The notes under the pieces were generated by a model. It saw only the letters and a program-made list of their open reading frames with translations. It did no database searches and had not been told where the DNA came from. Positions 34,763 to 43,729 of a stretch of 64,000 nt of DNA are shown here, one piece after another. This DNA is from Nitrospirota bacterium (GTDB taxonomy: Bacteria; Nitrospirota; Thermodesulfovibrionia; Thermodesulfovibrionales; JdFR-88): NCBI GenBank assembly GCA_021789935.1, contig JAJYIR010000003.1, positions 62,001 to 126,000 on the forward strand, in the 5' to 3' direction. The position numbers and the translations under genes are program-made. Each line of letters begins with the position of its first letter. The first letter of the stretch is position 1.

Positions 34763-36511
34763 ATGAGATTGTCAAAGATGCTCGTCCCCACGGTCCGGGA
34801 GGTGCCTTCCGAGGCCGTGGCAGAAAGCCACAAGCTTATGCTCCGGGCGGGCTATGTCAGGCAGCTTGCCGCCGGGCTTTACATATACCTGCCCCTGGCC
34901 TGGAGGGTCATGACCAGGATAAATCGCATCCTTCGCGAGGAAATGGACTCCATTGGGGCCCAGGAGGTCTCCATGCCCGTGCTTCAGCCCGCAGAGCAGT
35001 GGCAGCAGACCGGCAGGTGGTCCGATATCAAAGAGGAGATGTTCCGGCTCAAGGACAGGGGCGGCAGGGACATGTGCCTTGGCATGACCCATGAGGAAAT
35101 AATGACATGGCTGGCCTCAAGAGAGATACGCTCTTACAAGCAGATGCCCCAGATGTGGTACCAGATACAGACCAAGCTGCGGGATGAGGCAAGGCCAAAA
35201 AGCGGAATACTGCGTACGCGGGAGTTCCTCATGAAAGACAGTTACAGCTTCGATTCTTCCGTGGAAGGGCTGCAAAGGAGCTATAAACTGCATGAGGACG
35301 CCTATCACCGCATATTTACCCGATGCGGCCTGAAATTCTACCAGGTGGAATCGGACACCGGCATGATGGGCGGGTCGGTTGCGCATGAATTCATGGCGGT
35401 AAGCGAGGCCGGCGAGGACGAAATAGTGCTCTGCGCGTCTTGCGGCTACCAGTCCAATGTGGAGATCGCGGGCTCCGTCCCGTCCTCCGCAGTCATTGAT
35501 CCGCCCGCACCGGAAGGGGGAAACGGCATCGGCGAAAATGAAAAAACGGGCGAAGAGGTACATACGCCTGATAAGAGGACCATTGAAGAGGTAAGCCGGT
35601 TTCTGAAAGAGAGGCCGGAGCGCTTCATGAAAAGCATCCTTCTTATAGCCGGGGACGGGCCTGTGCTTGCCATTGTGCGCGGTGACCAGCAGCTGCATGA
35701 AAAAAAGCTCCAGCGCGTCATCGGCCCCTTCAGGACCGCGAACAAACAGGAGATAAAGGACATCCTCGGCGTGGAGGCGGGCTTCATCGGCCCCATGGGC
35801 CATGGGGATATGAGTATCATCGCGGACCCTGCCCTCAGGGTTGGAAGTTACATCACCGGCGCCAACAAACCGCATTACCACCGGCGAGGGGTAACGGCGG
35901 GGGTCGATTTCAAGGCCGCCTGGCACGACATCCATGTGGCCAGGGAAGGAGACCTCTGCCCTAAATGCGGCTCTCCGGTGAAAATAGAAAAAGCAATCGA
36001 GATAGGAAATATATTCCAGTTGGGCACAAAGTATTCTCAGGCCCTGCACGCTTTTTTCCTGGATGAGGCCGGAGAGGAAAAGCCCATCATAATGGGCAGC
36101 TACGGTATCGGCCCCGCCAGGATAGCGGCCGCCGCCATAGAACAGAACCATGACAAGGACGGCATAATATGGCCCGGAAACATAGCGCCCTTTGACGTGG
36201 AGGTCATCCCTATTTCAGCGGATGAGCCGGAAGTGGAGGCTGCCGCCCGGAGGATCTACGAAGAATTGGCCGCAGCCGGGGTGGAGGCGCTCATCGATGA
36301 CCGCGACCTGCGGGCCGGGGTGAAATTCAAAGACGCAGATCTGATAGGCATCCCCAGGCAGGTAATCGTAGGCGGACGGAACCTGAAGGAAGGCCTTGTT
36401 GAGCTTAAAGACAGGCGCACGAGGGAAATACGGAAGGTCAGCCCGCAGGAGGCCGTCGCCATTTTAAAAGAAGGCATTTCTTCCGCCTGCGAATCGGGCG
36501 GCGGTGCGTAG
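34763..36511 (+). CDS. proS: Prolyl-tRNA synthetase
   Basis: 582-residue class II synthetase of the bacterial type with a central insertion (editing/INS) domain about 230-390. Hallmarks: VPSEAVAESHKLMLRAGYVRQ, motif 2 region PQMWYQIQTKLRDEARPKSG then LRTREFLMKDSYSF, motif 3 MGSYGIGPARIAAAAIEQ and a C-terminal anticodon-binding domain. GAGGAGGG at about 34749-34756 is a strong Shine-Dalgarno. Expected length (about 570). Confidence 0.97.
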   Translation: MRLSKMLVPTVREVPSEAVAESHKLMLRAGYVRQLAAGLYIYLPLAWRVMTRINRILREEMDSIGAQEVSMPVLQPAEQWQQTGRWSDIKEEMFRLKDRGGRDMCLGMTHEEIMTWLASREIRSYKQMPQMWYQIQTKLRDEARPKSGILRTREFLMKDSYSFDSSVEGLQRSYKLHEDAYHRIFTRCGLKFYQVESDTGMMGGSVAHEFMAVSEAGEDEIVLCASCGYQSNVEIAGSVPSSAVIDPPAPEGGNGIGENEKTGEEVHTPDKRTIEEVSRFLKERPERFMKSILLIAGDGPVLAIVRGDQQLHEKKLQRVIGPFRTANKQEIKDILGVEAGFIGPMGHGDMSIIADPALRVGSYITGANKPHYHRRGVTAGVDFKAAWHDIHVAREGDLCPKCGSPVKIEKAIEIGNIFQLGTKYSQALHAFFLDEAGEEKPIIMGSYGIGPARIAAAAIEQNHDKDGIIWPGNIAPFDVEVIPISADEPEVEAAARRIYEELAAAGVEALIDDRDLRAGVKFKDADLIGIPRQVIVGGRNLKEGLVELKDRRTREIRKVSPQEAVAILKEGISSACESGGGA

Positions 36512-36514
36512 TGC

Positions 36515-37909
36515 ATGGAAAAAGCTGATTTTATTCTGAAGGCCCAATACGTCCTGACAATGGACGAAACGGCTGACGCCGTAGGGGATGAAACGGCTAA
36601 AACCGTGGGGCACGAAGCGGCCAAGGACACGGCGTGCCGGCCTTTGCTTATCGAAGACGGCGCCGTGGCCGTACGGGGAGACAAGATAATAGATGTGGGC
36701 CCGGGCAAGGAAATAGAAAAAAAATATGACCCTGCCGCGGTTATCGGCGGAAACGGGCGGCTGAAGGCGCTCCTTCCCGGTTTTGTGAACACGCATACCC
36801 ACGCCCCCATGGTGTACCTAAGGGGCATCGCTGACGACCTGCCTCTGAGGGAATGGCTCGAAAAGCACATCTGGCCGATAGAATCCAGATGGCTCGGTCC
36901 CGAGTTCATAAACGACGCCACGGAGCTTGCCTGCCTGGAGATGCTGAAAGGCGGCATAACGACCTATAACGATATGTATTTCTATGAGACACATGCCGCC
37001 CCGGCTGTAAAGCGGGCTGGCATGAGGGCCGTCCTGGGGGCGGGCATACTCGATTTTCCAACCAGGGTCGCCCAAAACAGGGACGAGTACTTCGAGCGCG
37101 CGGAGGAACTAGTAAACGCTTTTTTAAACGATGAGCTGATAACGCCCTCAGTGGCCCCGCATGCCCTTTATACCTGCGGCCCGGAGGGACAGAAGAGGGC
37201 CGCCCAAATGGCGGAGAAATACGGCATACCCATGCACATACACCTTTCCGAGACCAGGTGGGAAGCCGAGGAGATTGAAAAACTCTATGGGCAAAGACCG
37301 GTAAAATTCCTGGACGGACTCGGAGTGCTTTCCAGGCGCGTAATAGCGGCCCACTGCGTATGGCTCGATGATGAAGAGATAGAAATACTGGCAAAAAGAC
37401 ATGTCGGGGTCTCGCACTGCGTAGAGAGCAACCTGAAACTCGTCTCCGGCTTTTCTCCCGTGGCCAAAATGATAAACGCAGGGGTGAAGGTGACATTCGG
37501 AACGGACGGGGCCGCAAGCAACAACGATCTGAACCTGCTTGGGGAAATGGGCACCGCCTCGAAACTCCATAAGACCGTTTCCGGAGACCCTTCCGCCATG
37601 GACGCCAAAACAACTGTCAAGATGGCCACCATCCTTGGCGCGGAGGCGCTGGGCCTTGGAGACAAGACCGGCTCCATCAGGAAAGGAAAAGCCGCGGACC
37701 TCATCATGCTGGACCTTGACAAACCGCACCTGACTCCCATTTATAACATATTTTCCCATATCGTATACGCAGCAAGGCCTTCGGACGTGGAAAACGTCAT
37801 GGTAAACGGCAGGCTCGTCGTCAAAGACGGGCAAATCACCACCGTGGACGAAAAAGAAATCCTGCACAAGGCCAGGGTGTGGGGAAAAAAGATAAAGGAG
37901 TCGGTCTGA
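36515..37909 (+). CDS. mtaD: 5-methylthioadenosine/S-adenosylhomocysteine deaminase-like amidohydrolase
   Basis: 464-residue metal-dependent deaminase of the ATZ/TRZ-SsnA-MtaD group. Metal ligands: GFVNTHTHAPMVYLRG (HxH), MHIHLSETRWEAEEIE, VIAAHCVWLDDEEI and FGTDGAASNNDLNLLGEM. Probably deaminates MTA or SAH in methionine salvage; guanine-type substrates cannot be excluded. An unusual N-terminal insert (residues 19-42) is built of three 8-residue repeats from 24-base tandem repeats. Starts 3 bases after proS. Confidence 0.87.
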   Translation: MEKADFILKAQYVLTMDETADAVGDETAKTVGHEAAKDTACRPLLIEDGAVAVRGDKIIDVGPGKEIEKKYDPAAVIGGNGRLKALLPGFVNTHTHAPMVYLRGIADDLPLREWLEKHIWPIESRWLGPEFINDATELACLEMLKGGITTYNDMYFYETHAAPAVKRAGMRAVLGAGILDFPTRVAQNRDEYFERAEELVNAFLNDELITPSVAPHALYTCGPEGQKRAAQMAEKYGIPMHIHLSETRWEAEEIEKLYGQRPVKFLDGLGVLSRRVIAAHCVWLDDEEIEILAKRHVGVSHCVESNLKLVSGFSPVAKMINAGVKVTFGTDGAASNNDLNLLGEMGTASKLHKTVSGDPSAMDAKTTVKMATILGAEALGLGDKTGSIRKGKAADLIMLDLDKPHLTPIYNIFSHIVYAARPSDVENVMVNGRLVVKDGQITTVDEKEILHKARVWGKKIKESV

Positions 37910-37954
37910 TAACCGCCGGTTGCTTTATTTTTTTGCTGCACTAGAATTAAAGAA

Positions 37955-38335
37955 ATGAATATTTTAGAGACAGGGACGTTCAAGACATGCCCATGCTGCG
38001 GATGCGTTTGGCCCAAAAGGGAGACCTTCCTGGCCGACGGAAAGCTCTCATTGAATGGCTACCAGGCGGATTTTGGGGAACCCGGAGAGGGCCTTTTCAT
38101 CTTTACCCACACAGAAAAGGATTGCGGCACCAGCCTGGCAGTCAAGACAAAAAGCTTCAAGGACCTCTATCCCGGGCCCATTTATGCCCGGCGCGGCCTT
38201 GGGACTGAAGATTGCCCCGGATATTGTTTAGGGGAGTTCATCCTGGAGCGGTGCGATGCCAGGTGCGAATATGCCTCTATAAGAGAGCTATTGCAGATTA
38301 TAAAGCAATGGCCGAAGAAGCAGACTGCCGCATAA
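37955..38335 (+). CDS. Conserved Cys-rich protein of unknown function
   Basis: 126-residue soluble protein with ten Cys arranged as FKTCPCCGCVW at the N-terminus, a lone Cys in KDCGTSLAVKT, then EDCPGYCLGEF and ERCDARCEYA near the C-terminus, suggesting a zinc or iron-sulfur site built from N- and C-terminal pairs. The middle (LNGYQADF, GLFIFTHTEKDCG, FKDLYPGPIYA) looks like a compact beta fold. I do not recognise a named family. It stands alone between mtaD and a converging kinase gene, with its own short leader. Confidence 0.7.
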   Translation: MNILETGTFKTCPCCGCVWPKRETFLADGKLSLNGYQADFGEPGEGLFIFTHTEKDCGTSLAVKTKSFKDLYPGPIYARRGLGTEDCPGYCLGEFILERCDARCEYASIRELLQIIKQWPKKQTAA

Positions 38336-38350
38336 GAAAACGCCGCCCCC

Positions 38351-40177
38351 CTACCCCTTGCAGGGCAGGAAAAGGTTTACCGCCGTCCCGCTCCCCTCGT
38401 TGCTTGTTATCTCCACCTCTCCGTTCATTTTTGCCATCATCTTTTTTATCATTACCAGCCCAAGCCCGGTCCCCTTGGGTTTCGTGGTATAAAACGGCTT
38501 GAACAGGTTTTTTATCTCCGCCGCGGGTATACCCCGGCCATTGTCCTTCACCGTTATGAACACGACGGTTTCCAGTTGTCTGGCGCGAATGGTTATTTTA
38601 GGTCTTTCAGTGCCGGCCAGGGCGTCCGCGGCATTTGAGAAAATGTTCAAAAGGACATGTTGCAGCGCCCTCGGATCTGCAAGCACGCTTTCCACTTCGG
38701 GCCCTATCTCCGAGCTGATCTCTATCCCTCTGTTCATAAAATCCCTCCCGGCAAGGTCCAGGAATTTTTCTATATATCCGGGCACGGAAATGTTCGTTAT
38801 CTCCATGTCCTCGAACATGTTGAAGTTCCTCAGGGACTTCAATAGAAATTCAACGCGCTCCAGTTGCTCCAGCGCCGTCTCCACGTTGTTGCAGGCCTCA
38901 TCCTTGCTGCAGGTGGGGAGCTTCTCCCTGAGCACGGAAAGGACGAGCTTGGCCGTGTTCACCGGGTTGCCTATCTCATGCCTTATGCCGCTGAACACAT
39001 AGCCGATGCTGTCCATAAGGGTTGCTGCATTGGCTATCGATTCCAGCCGCTTTTTTTGGGTGATGTCCCTGCCTATATGGATCAGGCCCGTCAATCTTTG
39101 AGCGGCATCGAACCTTGGGATAGATGATATTTCGAGGAATTTTTTAAGATGGGGCTCGAAAAATTCCGTGGTTCCCGCCTGCAGGGTCTTGAGAGCGGCG
39201 CAGCTTGGGCACTTTTCAGGCGGACATGCCGTGCCGTGATAATATTCAAAACACTTTGACGCGGCCTTTTCGTTCAGATGAAGGCCCAATATCGATTCGG
39301 CGGCCTTGTTGGCGCGAATTATATTGTAATTTGTGTCATGAATGGTGATCATCTCGGTTATCTGGTTGAAAACGTCTTCCCAATCCCGCTCGGTTTGGGA
39401 CATCCTCTCTTCCATCTGCACCCTGTCCGTTATGTCCTCAAGGAGGCACATCATCGCCGTGATGCCGCCGGTCTCATCCCTCAGGGGAGAGATCGCAAGG
39501 TTAAGGTCAACCGGGGAGCCGTCCCTTTTCTTTCTTTCCACACGCACTCCGCTTATGCTTTCCCCATTCCTTACCATATTAAGAAACACCTCGAACTGCT
39601 CTTTTTTACCCTCCTCGACAAACGGGCAGCGAGATCCCTTTACCTCCATTTCCGGCCATCCGAAAATCCGCTCGGCCGCAGGGTTCCATAAAGTGACGAT
39701 ACCTTCAAGGTCAAGGGCTATGATGGCGAGGGGCGAAGCCTCTACAAGGGACCTGAGCGTACCGGCTGTTATGCGGGAGGCCTCTTTCAATTTCCTGTGC
39801 TTGGTCACATCCCGCACCACCTCTATGCCAGCGATGATCCTTCCCTGGCCATCTTTGAGGGGCGAAGCCGTTACGTCAATGTACCTTGTACCCGTTCGGG
39901 TCGCAACCTCCCTTTCGACACGGTGGACCTTGCCGTCCTCAAAGCACATCTCCAACTGGCAGCTTTCGCATACCCGGCTGTTGTGTTCATATGCCTTATA
40001 GCAATATTCGCCGGTATGCCTGCCGTTTTTTGCGATGGAAGATTTGTTTTGATAGATTATCCTGAAACTGGTGTCCTGAATGGTTACGGAGTCTCCGATT
40101 GCGGAGAGTACTGCGCCCAGATCCAACTGGGAGATGCTTTCCCCTGGGGGCTTATTTTCTATATTGACCTTGCGCAT
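38351..40177 (-). CDS. Multi-PAS soluble sensor histidine kinase with Cys-containing PAS domains
   Basis: 608 residues from ATG 40177 (MRKVNIENKPPG; AGGA upstream; the frame extends to 40270). No membrane segments. Three PAS domains: the first carries VCESCQLEMCFEDGK, the second is canonical (VEASPLAIIALDLEGIVTLW split), and the third carries CPPEKCPSCAALKT. The kinase core has H-box GIRHEIGNPVNTAKLVLS, N box NIFSNAADALAG, G1 DNGRGIP and G2 GTGLGLVMIKKM. A response regulator is not adjacent. The Cys loops suggest a redox or metal signal. Confidence 0.88.
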   Translation of the reverse strand: MRKVNIENKPPGESISQLDLGAVLSAIGDSVTIQDTSFRIIYQNKSSIAKNGRHTGEYCYKAYEHNSRVCESCQLEMCFEDGKVHRVEREVATRTGTRYIDVTASPLKDGQGRIIAGIEVVRDVTKHRKLKEASRITAGTLRSLVEASPLAIIALDLEGIVTLWNPAAERIFGWPEMEVKGSRCPFVEEGKKEQFEVFLNMVRNGESISGVRVERKKRDGSPVDLNLAISPLRDETGGITAMMCLLEDITDRVQMEERMSQTERDWEDVFNQITEMITIHDTNYNIIRANKAAESILGLHLNEKAASKCFEYYHGTACPPEKCPSCAALKTLQAGTTEFFEPHLKKFLEISSIPRFDAAQRLTGLIHIGRDITQKKRLESIANAATLMDSIGYVFSGIRHEIGNPVNTAKLVLSVLREKLPTCSKDEACNNVETALEQLERVEFLLKSLRNFNMFEDMEITNISVPGYIEKFLDLAGRDFMNRGIEISSEIGPEVESVLADPRALQHVLLNIFSNAADALAGTERPKITIRARQLETVVFITVKDNGRGIPAAEIKNLFKPFYTTKPKGTGLGLVMIKKMMAKMNGEVEITSNEGSGTAVNLFLPCKG

Positions 40178-40326
40178 CCTGATTTTTTCCTGTAGAAGCT
40201 TCCTGGAGCAGAGAGGGGTGACAGAAGGAAACCGCACATCAGCGGTGAATTTACATACTCGAAGCGTCAAAAATTATAACATCAAAAATGTTCTCCCTGC
40301 AACCCGGCAAAACGGAAACGGCCGTT

Positions 40327-40923
40327 TCACTCAAGCCTTGTCCTGCCTTCGAGCGATTTTTTCATCGTTATCTCGTCGGCAAACTCGATGTCTCCCCCAA
40401 GTGGAAGCCCGTAGGCGATCCTTGTTACGGCAACGTTAAAAGAACCCAGGGCCTCTTTTATGTGCCTGGCCGTAACCTCGCCTCTGGTATTGGGATTGGT
40501 GGCGATAACGACCTCATCAACCCCATCATTGTGAACCCTGTCCACCAGTTCTTTGATCCTCAACATCGCAGGCGTTATGCCGTCAATCGGCGAGAGGGCG
40601 CCCTGTAGCACATGATAGAGGCCGTTAAACCCGCCGGAGCGTTCCACCACAAGTATGTTGCTTGGCTCCTCGACCACACAGATCCTCTTCCTGTCCCTTA
40701 GAGAGTCTCTGCATATCTCGCAGGTGTCCGAATCCGTTATGTTGAAGCACTTTTGGCAAAACCTGGCGTTCTGCTTGAGGGCGGTTATCGCCCCCGCCAG
40801 GGCAAGCGCGTCCTCGTCTTTCATGTTGAGTATGAAAAACGCAAGCCTCTGGGCGCTTTTCCTGCCCACGCCCGGAAGCTTCGTAAGCTGCTCTATCAGG
40901 TTTTCTATTACGCCCCTTGCCAT
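40327..40923 (-). CDS. recR: Recombination protein RecR
   Basis: 198-residue RecR of the RecFOR gap-repair pathway. HhH region LTKLPGVGRKSAQRLAFFIL, four-Cys zinc finger (CQKCFNITDSDTCEIC), and a Toprim domain starting ICVVEEPSNILVVERSG and ending in EFADEITMKKSLEGRTRL. Standard length. It lies 15 bases after ybaB in the dnaX-ybaB-recR order, conserved widely. Confidence 0.97.
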   Translation of the reverse strand: MARGVIENLIEQLTKLPGVGRKSAQRLAFFILNMKDEDALALAGAITALKQNARFCQKCFNITDSDTCEICRDSLRDRKRICVVEEPSNILVVERSGGFNGLYHVLQGALSPIDGITPAMLRIKELVDRVHNDGVDEVVIATNPNTRGEVTARHIKEALGSFNVAVTRIAYGLPLGGDIEFADEITMKKSLEGRTRLE

Positions 40924-40938
40924 TTTTCTTTTTTAGCC

Positions 40939-41295
40939 TTACGCCCCGAACATTCCTCCGAGCCCGCCCATGCCAGGCCCACCCAGACCAGGTATATTCA
41001 GGCCGCCGGCAAGCCGGCCCATGTCCTCGCTCACTATCTGCTTTGCGCGCCTTAACGCCTCGTTTGTGGCCGCAAGTACGAGGTCCTCCAGCATTTCGAC
41101 ATCCTCGGGGTTTACCACGTCCTTCTCGATCTTTATGGAAACCACTTCACCGGCTCCGTTTGCCGTCACCGTGACCATGCCGCCTCCTGCAGTTGCCTCG
41201 GCGGTCTTGCTCTTGGCTTCCTCCTGCACCCTCTGCATCTCGGCCTGGAGCTTCTGCGCCTCACGCAGCATATTTCCGAGCATTTTCTTTGACAT
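40939..41295 (-). CDS. ybaB: YbaB/EbfC family nucleoid-associated protein
   Basis: 118-residue DNA-binding protein. LGNMLREAQKLQAEMQRVQEE helix, GGGMVTVTANGAGEVVSIKI beta-sheet, DVVNPEDVEMLEDLVLAATNEAL helices, and a Gly/Met-rich tail. Between dnaX and recR as in most bacteria. Forms dimers that bind DNA as tweezers. Confidence 0.96.
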   Translation of the reverse strand: MSKKMLGNMLREAQKLQAEMQRVQEEAKSKTAEATAGGGMVTVTANGAGEVVSIKIEKDVVNPEDVEMLEDLVLAATNEALRRAKQIVSEDMGRLAGGLNIPGLGGPGMGGLGGMFGA

Positions 41296-41372
41296 ACCTG
41301 CATTCCTCCATATATTTCTTTAAAAAATCCAAAGCAAAAACAAAAAAATTTAAAACGGGACCACTTTTATTT

Positions 41373-43154
41373 TTAGCCCTCGTTTACATCTGTCACCTTG
41401 CCATCAAAAAGGTCCAGCGCCTCGCGCGTGAAAGGCATGACCACAGCCTTCTGGATCAGGTCCTTCTTTGTAAGGCCGGAGCCTCTCCTCTGGGCCACGC
41501 TCAATTTAAGGGGCGCTCCGAACAGCGCCGAAGCCTCATCCTCAATCCATTTCTGGTCTTTTTTCAGGTACTCCTCGAAAAGCTCCGTGTTCAATCCATC
41601 GGGAAAACACAAAACCAGGTTCTTGCCATCCTTTATCGAGCCGTGAGCCATAGAAAAAGCCGATATGACCATAGGGTTTTTTGCCCGTTCCCTCAGAACG
41701 CCCAATATCCCGTTTGCCTCTTTTATTACTGTTGTTCCCGTGCTTATCTCGGGGGGATTTTTTGTCTCCACGGGATTTACCCCGGGGGCATTTTTATGAT
41801 TTTTTTTATTCGCCTGCGCATCTTTTTTCCCGGTCGCATCCCCATCTTCCGGCTGCAAAACATCTACCTGATGGGAAGCGTCTCCGGGATTTCCTCGAAA
41901 AACCGCATCCGGCTCTTTGATTTTTTTCTGGGGCGCGCTTTGCGCGGCGGGGCGTGGAGGCCGGCCCGGAGAAGAAAGCGTCTTTTTCTCTTCGGAAGCG
42001 GGGATTCTGTCCTCCAGGGAAATGCTGCTGGACCCAAGTTTTCTTAATGTCTCCCCGACCGGCAAAAAACTCCCGAAATAGCTTGCCTTCAGCAGGGCCA
42101 CCTCAAGGGCCACCCTGGGATTGGAAGAGAACCGGAGTCCGGTCTCCGCCCTCAAAAACTCAGACAGTAGCGCAAGCACCTGCTCAGGGGCAGCCGAAGC
42201 GGCAAGCGTCTTCAGTACCTCCCTGTCCTGCTCACCCATCTCAAGCGCCTCATCCGGCTTTTTTGCAAACTTGTACACAAGAAGGTCCCTGGTCAGCTTT
42301 ACAATATCTTTCAGTATCTGTCTGGCGTCCGCGCCCCTGTCGGCAAAGGCGGCCACCTCTTCAAGGACTTCCTCCCTGCGGCCATCCAGCACCGCGCCTA
42401 AAAGCGCGGCAAGGTTTTGATAACCGGTTATCCCGAGCAGTTCAGCTACAAGCTCTTCATCGATATCGTTTGAGACGGAGGCTATCTGGTCCAGCATCGT
42501 CAGGGAGTCCCTCATGCTGCCGTCTGCGGCCCTGGCAATGGTCTCCAGGGAACCGCGGCTTATCTTAAGGCCCTCCTGGGCGGCGATGTGCTCAAGCCTG
42601 TCCCTTATGTCCGCAGCCGATATGCGCCTGAAAGGCAGATGCTGGCAGCGGGAAAAGACTGTGAGCGGTATCTTTTTTGGCTCGGTTGTCGCCATTACGA
42701 AGACCACGTGCGCCGGGGGCTCTTCGAGGGTCTTCAGAAGCGCATTGAAAGCGGACTCGGAAAGCATGTGGGCCTCGTCTATTATATAGACCTTGTATCT
42801 GCCGGACGAAGGCGCATATTTAACCATGTCCCTCAGCTCTCTGACGTCATTTACGCCGTTATTGGACGCTCCGTCTATTTCCATGACATCCATGCTGGAG
42901 GCCCCCGTTATCCCCATGCAGAAATTGCACTTCCCGCATGGCTCCGGGGTTGGCCCGGCCTCGCAGTTAAGGGCCTTGGCCAGTATCCTCGCCATAGAGG
43001 TCTTGCCGACCCCTCTCGGGCCTGAAAATATATAGGCGTGGGCGATCTTGCCCTGGACGATGGAATTTTTGAGGACCCTGGCTGCCGGCATCTGGCCTAC
43101 CAGATCGCCGAAACCAGACGGCCTCCATTTTCTTGCTAGAACGAGGTAACCCAT
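41373..43154 (-). CDS. dnaX: DNA polymerase III subunit gamma/tau
   Basis: 593-residue clamp-loader ATPase. P-loop SGPRGVGKTSMARILAKAL, zinc module CEAGPTPEPCGKCNFC, Walker B YIIDEAHMLSESAFNALLKT, sensor 1 MATTEPKKIPLTVFSRCQHL, then domain III (about 225-370), a low-complexity linker (about 385-470) rich in Pro, Lys and Asp, and a tau-like C-terminal domain. An A7 run lies in the linker (minus strand, near plus 41921-41927), a possible but weak slippage site for a gamma form. Transcribed behind the SRP RNA and tRNA-Ser. Confidence 0.95.
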   Translation of the reverse strand: MGYLVLARKWRPSGFGDLVGQMPAARVLKNSIVQGKIAHAYIFSGPRGVGKTSMARILAKALNCEAGPTPEPCGKCNFCMGITGASSMDVMEIDGASNNGVNDVRELRDMVKYAPSSGRYKVYIIDEAHMLSESAFNALLKTLEEPPAHVVFVMATTEPKKIPLTVFSRCQHLPFRRISAADIRDRLEHIAAQEGLKISRGSLETIARAADGSMRDSLTMLDQIASVSNDIDEELVAELLGITGYQNLAALLGAVLDGRREEVLEEVAAFADRGADARQILKDIVKLTRDLLVYKFAKKPDEALEMGEQDREVLKTLAASAAPEQVLALLSEFLRAETGLRFSSNPRVALEVALLKASYFGSFLPVGETLRKLGSSSISLEDRIPASEEKKTLSSPGRPPRPAAQSAPQKKIKEPDAVFRGNPGDASHQVDVLQPEDGDATGKKDAQANKKNHKNAPGVNPVETKNPPEISTGTTVIKEANGILGVLRERAKNPMVISAFSMAHGSIKDGKNLVLCFPDGLNTELFEEYLKKDQKWIEDEASALFGAPLKLSVAQRRGSGLTKKDLIQKAVVMPFTREALDLFDGKVTDVNEG

Positions 43155-43238
43155 CTTAAAAATTCAAAAAAGAGGAATAAATAAAAAACCTCATATCGCC
43201 CGAAAAAAGGACAGGTCCTGATATTTATTAAAAATAAA

Positions 43239-43343
43239 CCGGGCAGCGGCTTGCTGCGGTACACGGCGAAAAATGCTTACCGTTGCTTCCTTCCGGACCT
43301 GGCGGGGTTCACACCTCGCCGTTACGCAGGGCCACTGCCCGGG
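43239..43343 (-). ncRNA. ffs: Small signal recognition particle RNA (4.5S type)
   Basis: Minus-strand RNA of about 105 nt. The universally conserved Ffh-binding hairpin is present (AGGTCCGGAAGGAAGCA on the minus strand, with GGAA tetraloop and AGCA asymmetric loop), and the ends close with a 12-bp stem: CCGGGCAGTGGC at the 5' side (plus 43331-43342) pairs with GCCGCTGCCCGG at the 3' side (plus 43239-43250), with one G-U. No Alu domain, so the short Gram-negative type. An A/T-rich tail follows. Located directly upstream of dnaX. End points are estimates within a few bases. Confidence 0.92.
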
Positions 43344-43397
43344 TCTTATCATTTTAAACATAATGCGCAAAATAATCAAAGCGGGAAAAGTAGAAGC

Positions 43398-43460
43398 CAA
43401 GCGGGCGGAGGTGATCAAATCCGGGATTCCTTGCAATCGATGCCCGCAGGACATAAGTTA
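43398..43460 (+). repeat. Dispersed hairpin element, copy E (divergent)
   Basis: GGGATTCCTTGCAATCGATG and CCCGCAGGACATAA match the 10497 copy in the conserved ATTCCTT-CA-TCGATGCCCG core; the stem ATGCCC (43440-43445)/GGACAT (43449-43454) has one mismatch. The 5' GAGCGAGCG part is poorly preserved. It abuts the 3' CCA end of the tRNA-Ser gene (43461) and lies antisense to the tRNA-SRP RNA unit. Confidence 0.45.
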
Positions 43461-43553
43461 TGGCGGAGAGAGTGGGATTTGAACCCACGGTGGAGTTTTG
43501 AGCCCCACACACGATTTCCAGTCGTGCTCCTTCGGCCGCTCGGACATCTCTCC
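43461..43553 (-). tRNA. tRNA-Ser (anticodon GGA)
   Basis: 93 nt including an encoded CCA (minus strand). Acceptor stem GGAGAGA/TCTCTCC with discriminator G; D-loop GTCCGAGCGGCCGAAGGA; anticodon stem ACGAC/ATCGT with loop CTGGAAA, giving anticodon GGA; a long class II variable arm (TGTGGGGCTCAAAACTCCACC); T-arm GTGGGTTCAAATCCCAC. It reads UCC/UCU codons. Upstream of the SRP RNA on the same strand. Confidence 0.96.
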
Positions 43554-43619
43554 TTGGCGCCAAACGTGACAAAGAACAGCAAAAAATCCTTGAAAAGCAA
43601 GAGCTTCCAGTACGCAGCT

Positions 43620-43649
43620 ATATTACACCACGCTCCGGGGGTTTGTCAA
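43620..43649 (-). promoter_or_regulatory. Promoter of the tRNA-Ser/SRP RNA/dnaX unit
   Basis: On the minus strand, TTGACA (plus 43644-43649) is followed after 18 bases by TAATAT (plus 43620-43625). The start would lie near 43613, about 60 bases before the tRNA. It faces away from pgk, which starts at 43730. Confidence 0.45.
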
Positions 43650-43729
43650 AAACCCGCTTCACAACCCTCTTTAACTCTGATAAGGTTTTTTTGATGATCC
43701 GGAAATTCCCGTAAAAGGCGGCGCAGATC

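Noticed and set aside
35117-36151. 344-codon minus-strand frame inside proS
   Set aside because: Antisense to an intact prolyl-tRNA synthetase, with no recognisable domain.
41921-41927. A7 run in the dnaX linker as a programmed frameshift site
   Set aside because: The codon phase (CAG AAA AAA ATC) does not give a canonical -1 heptamer, and seven A is short for efficient transcriptional slippage.
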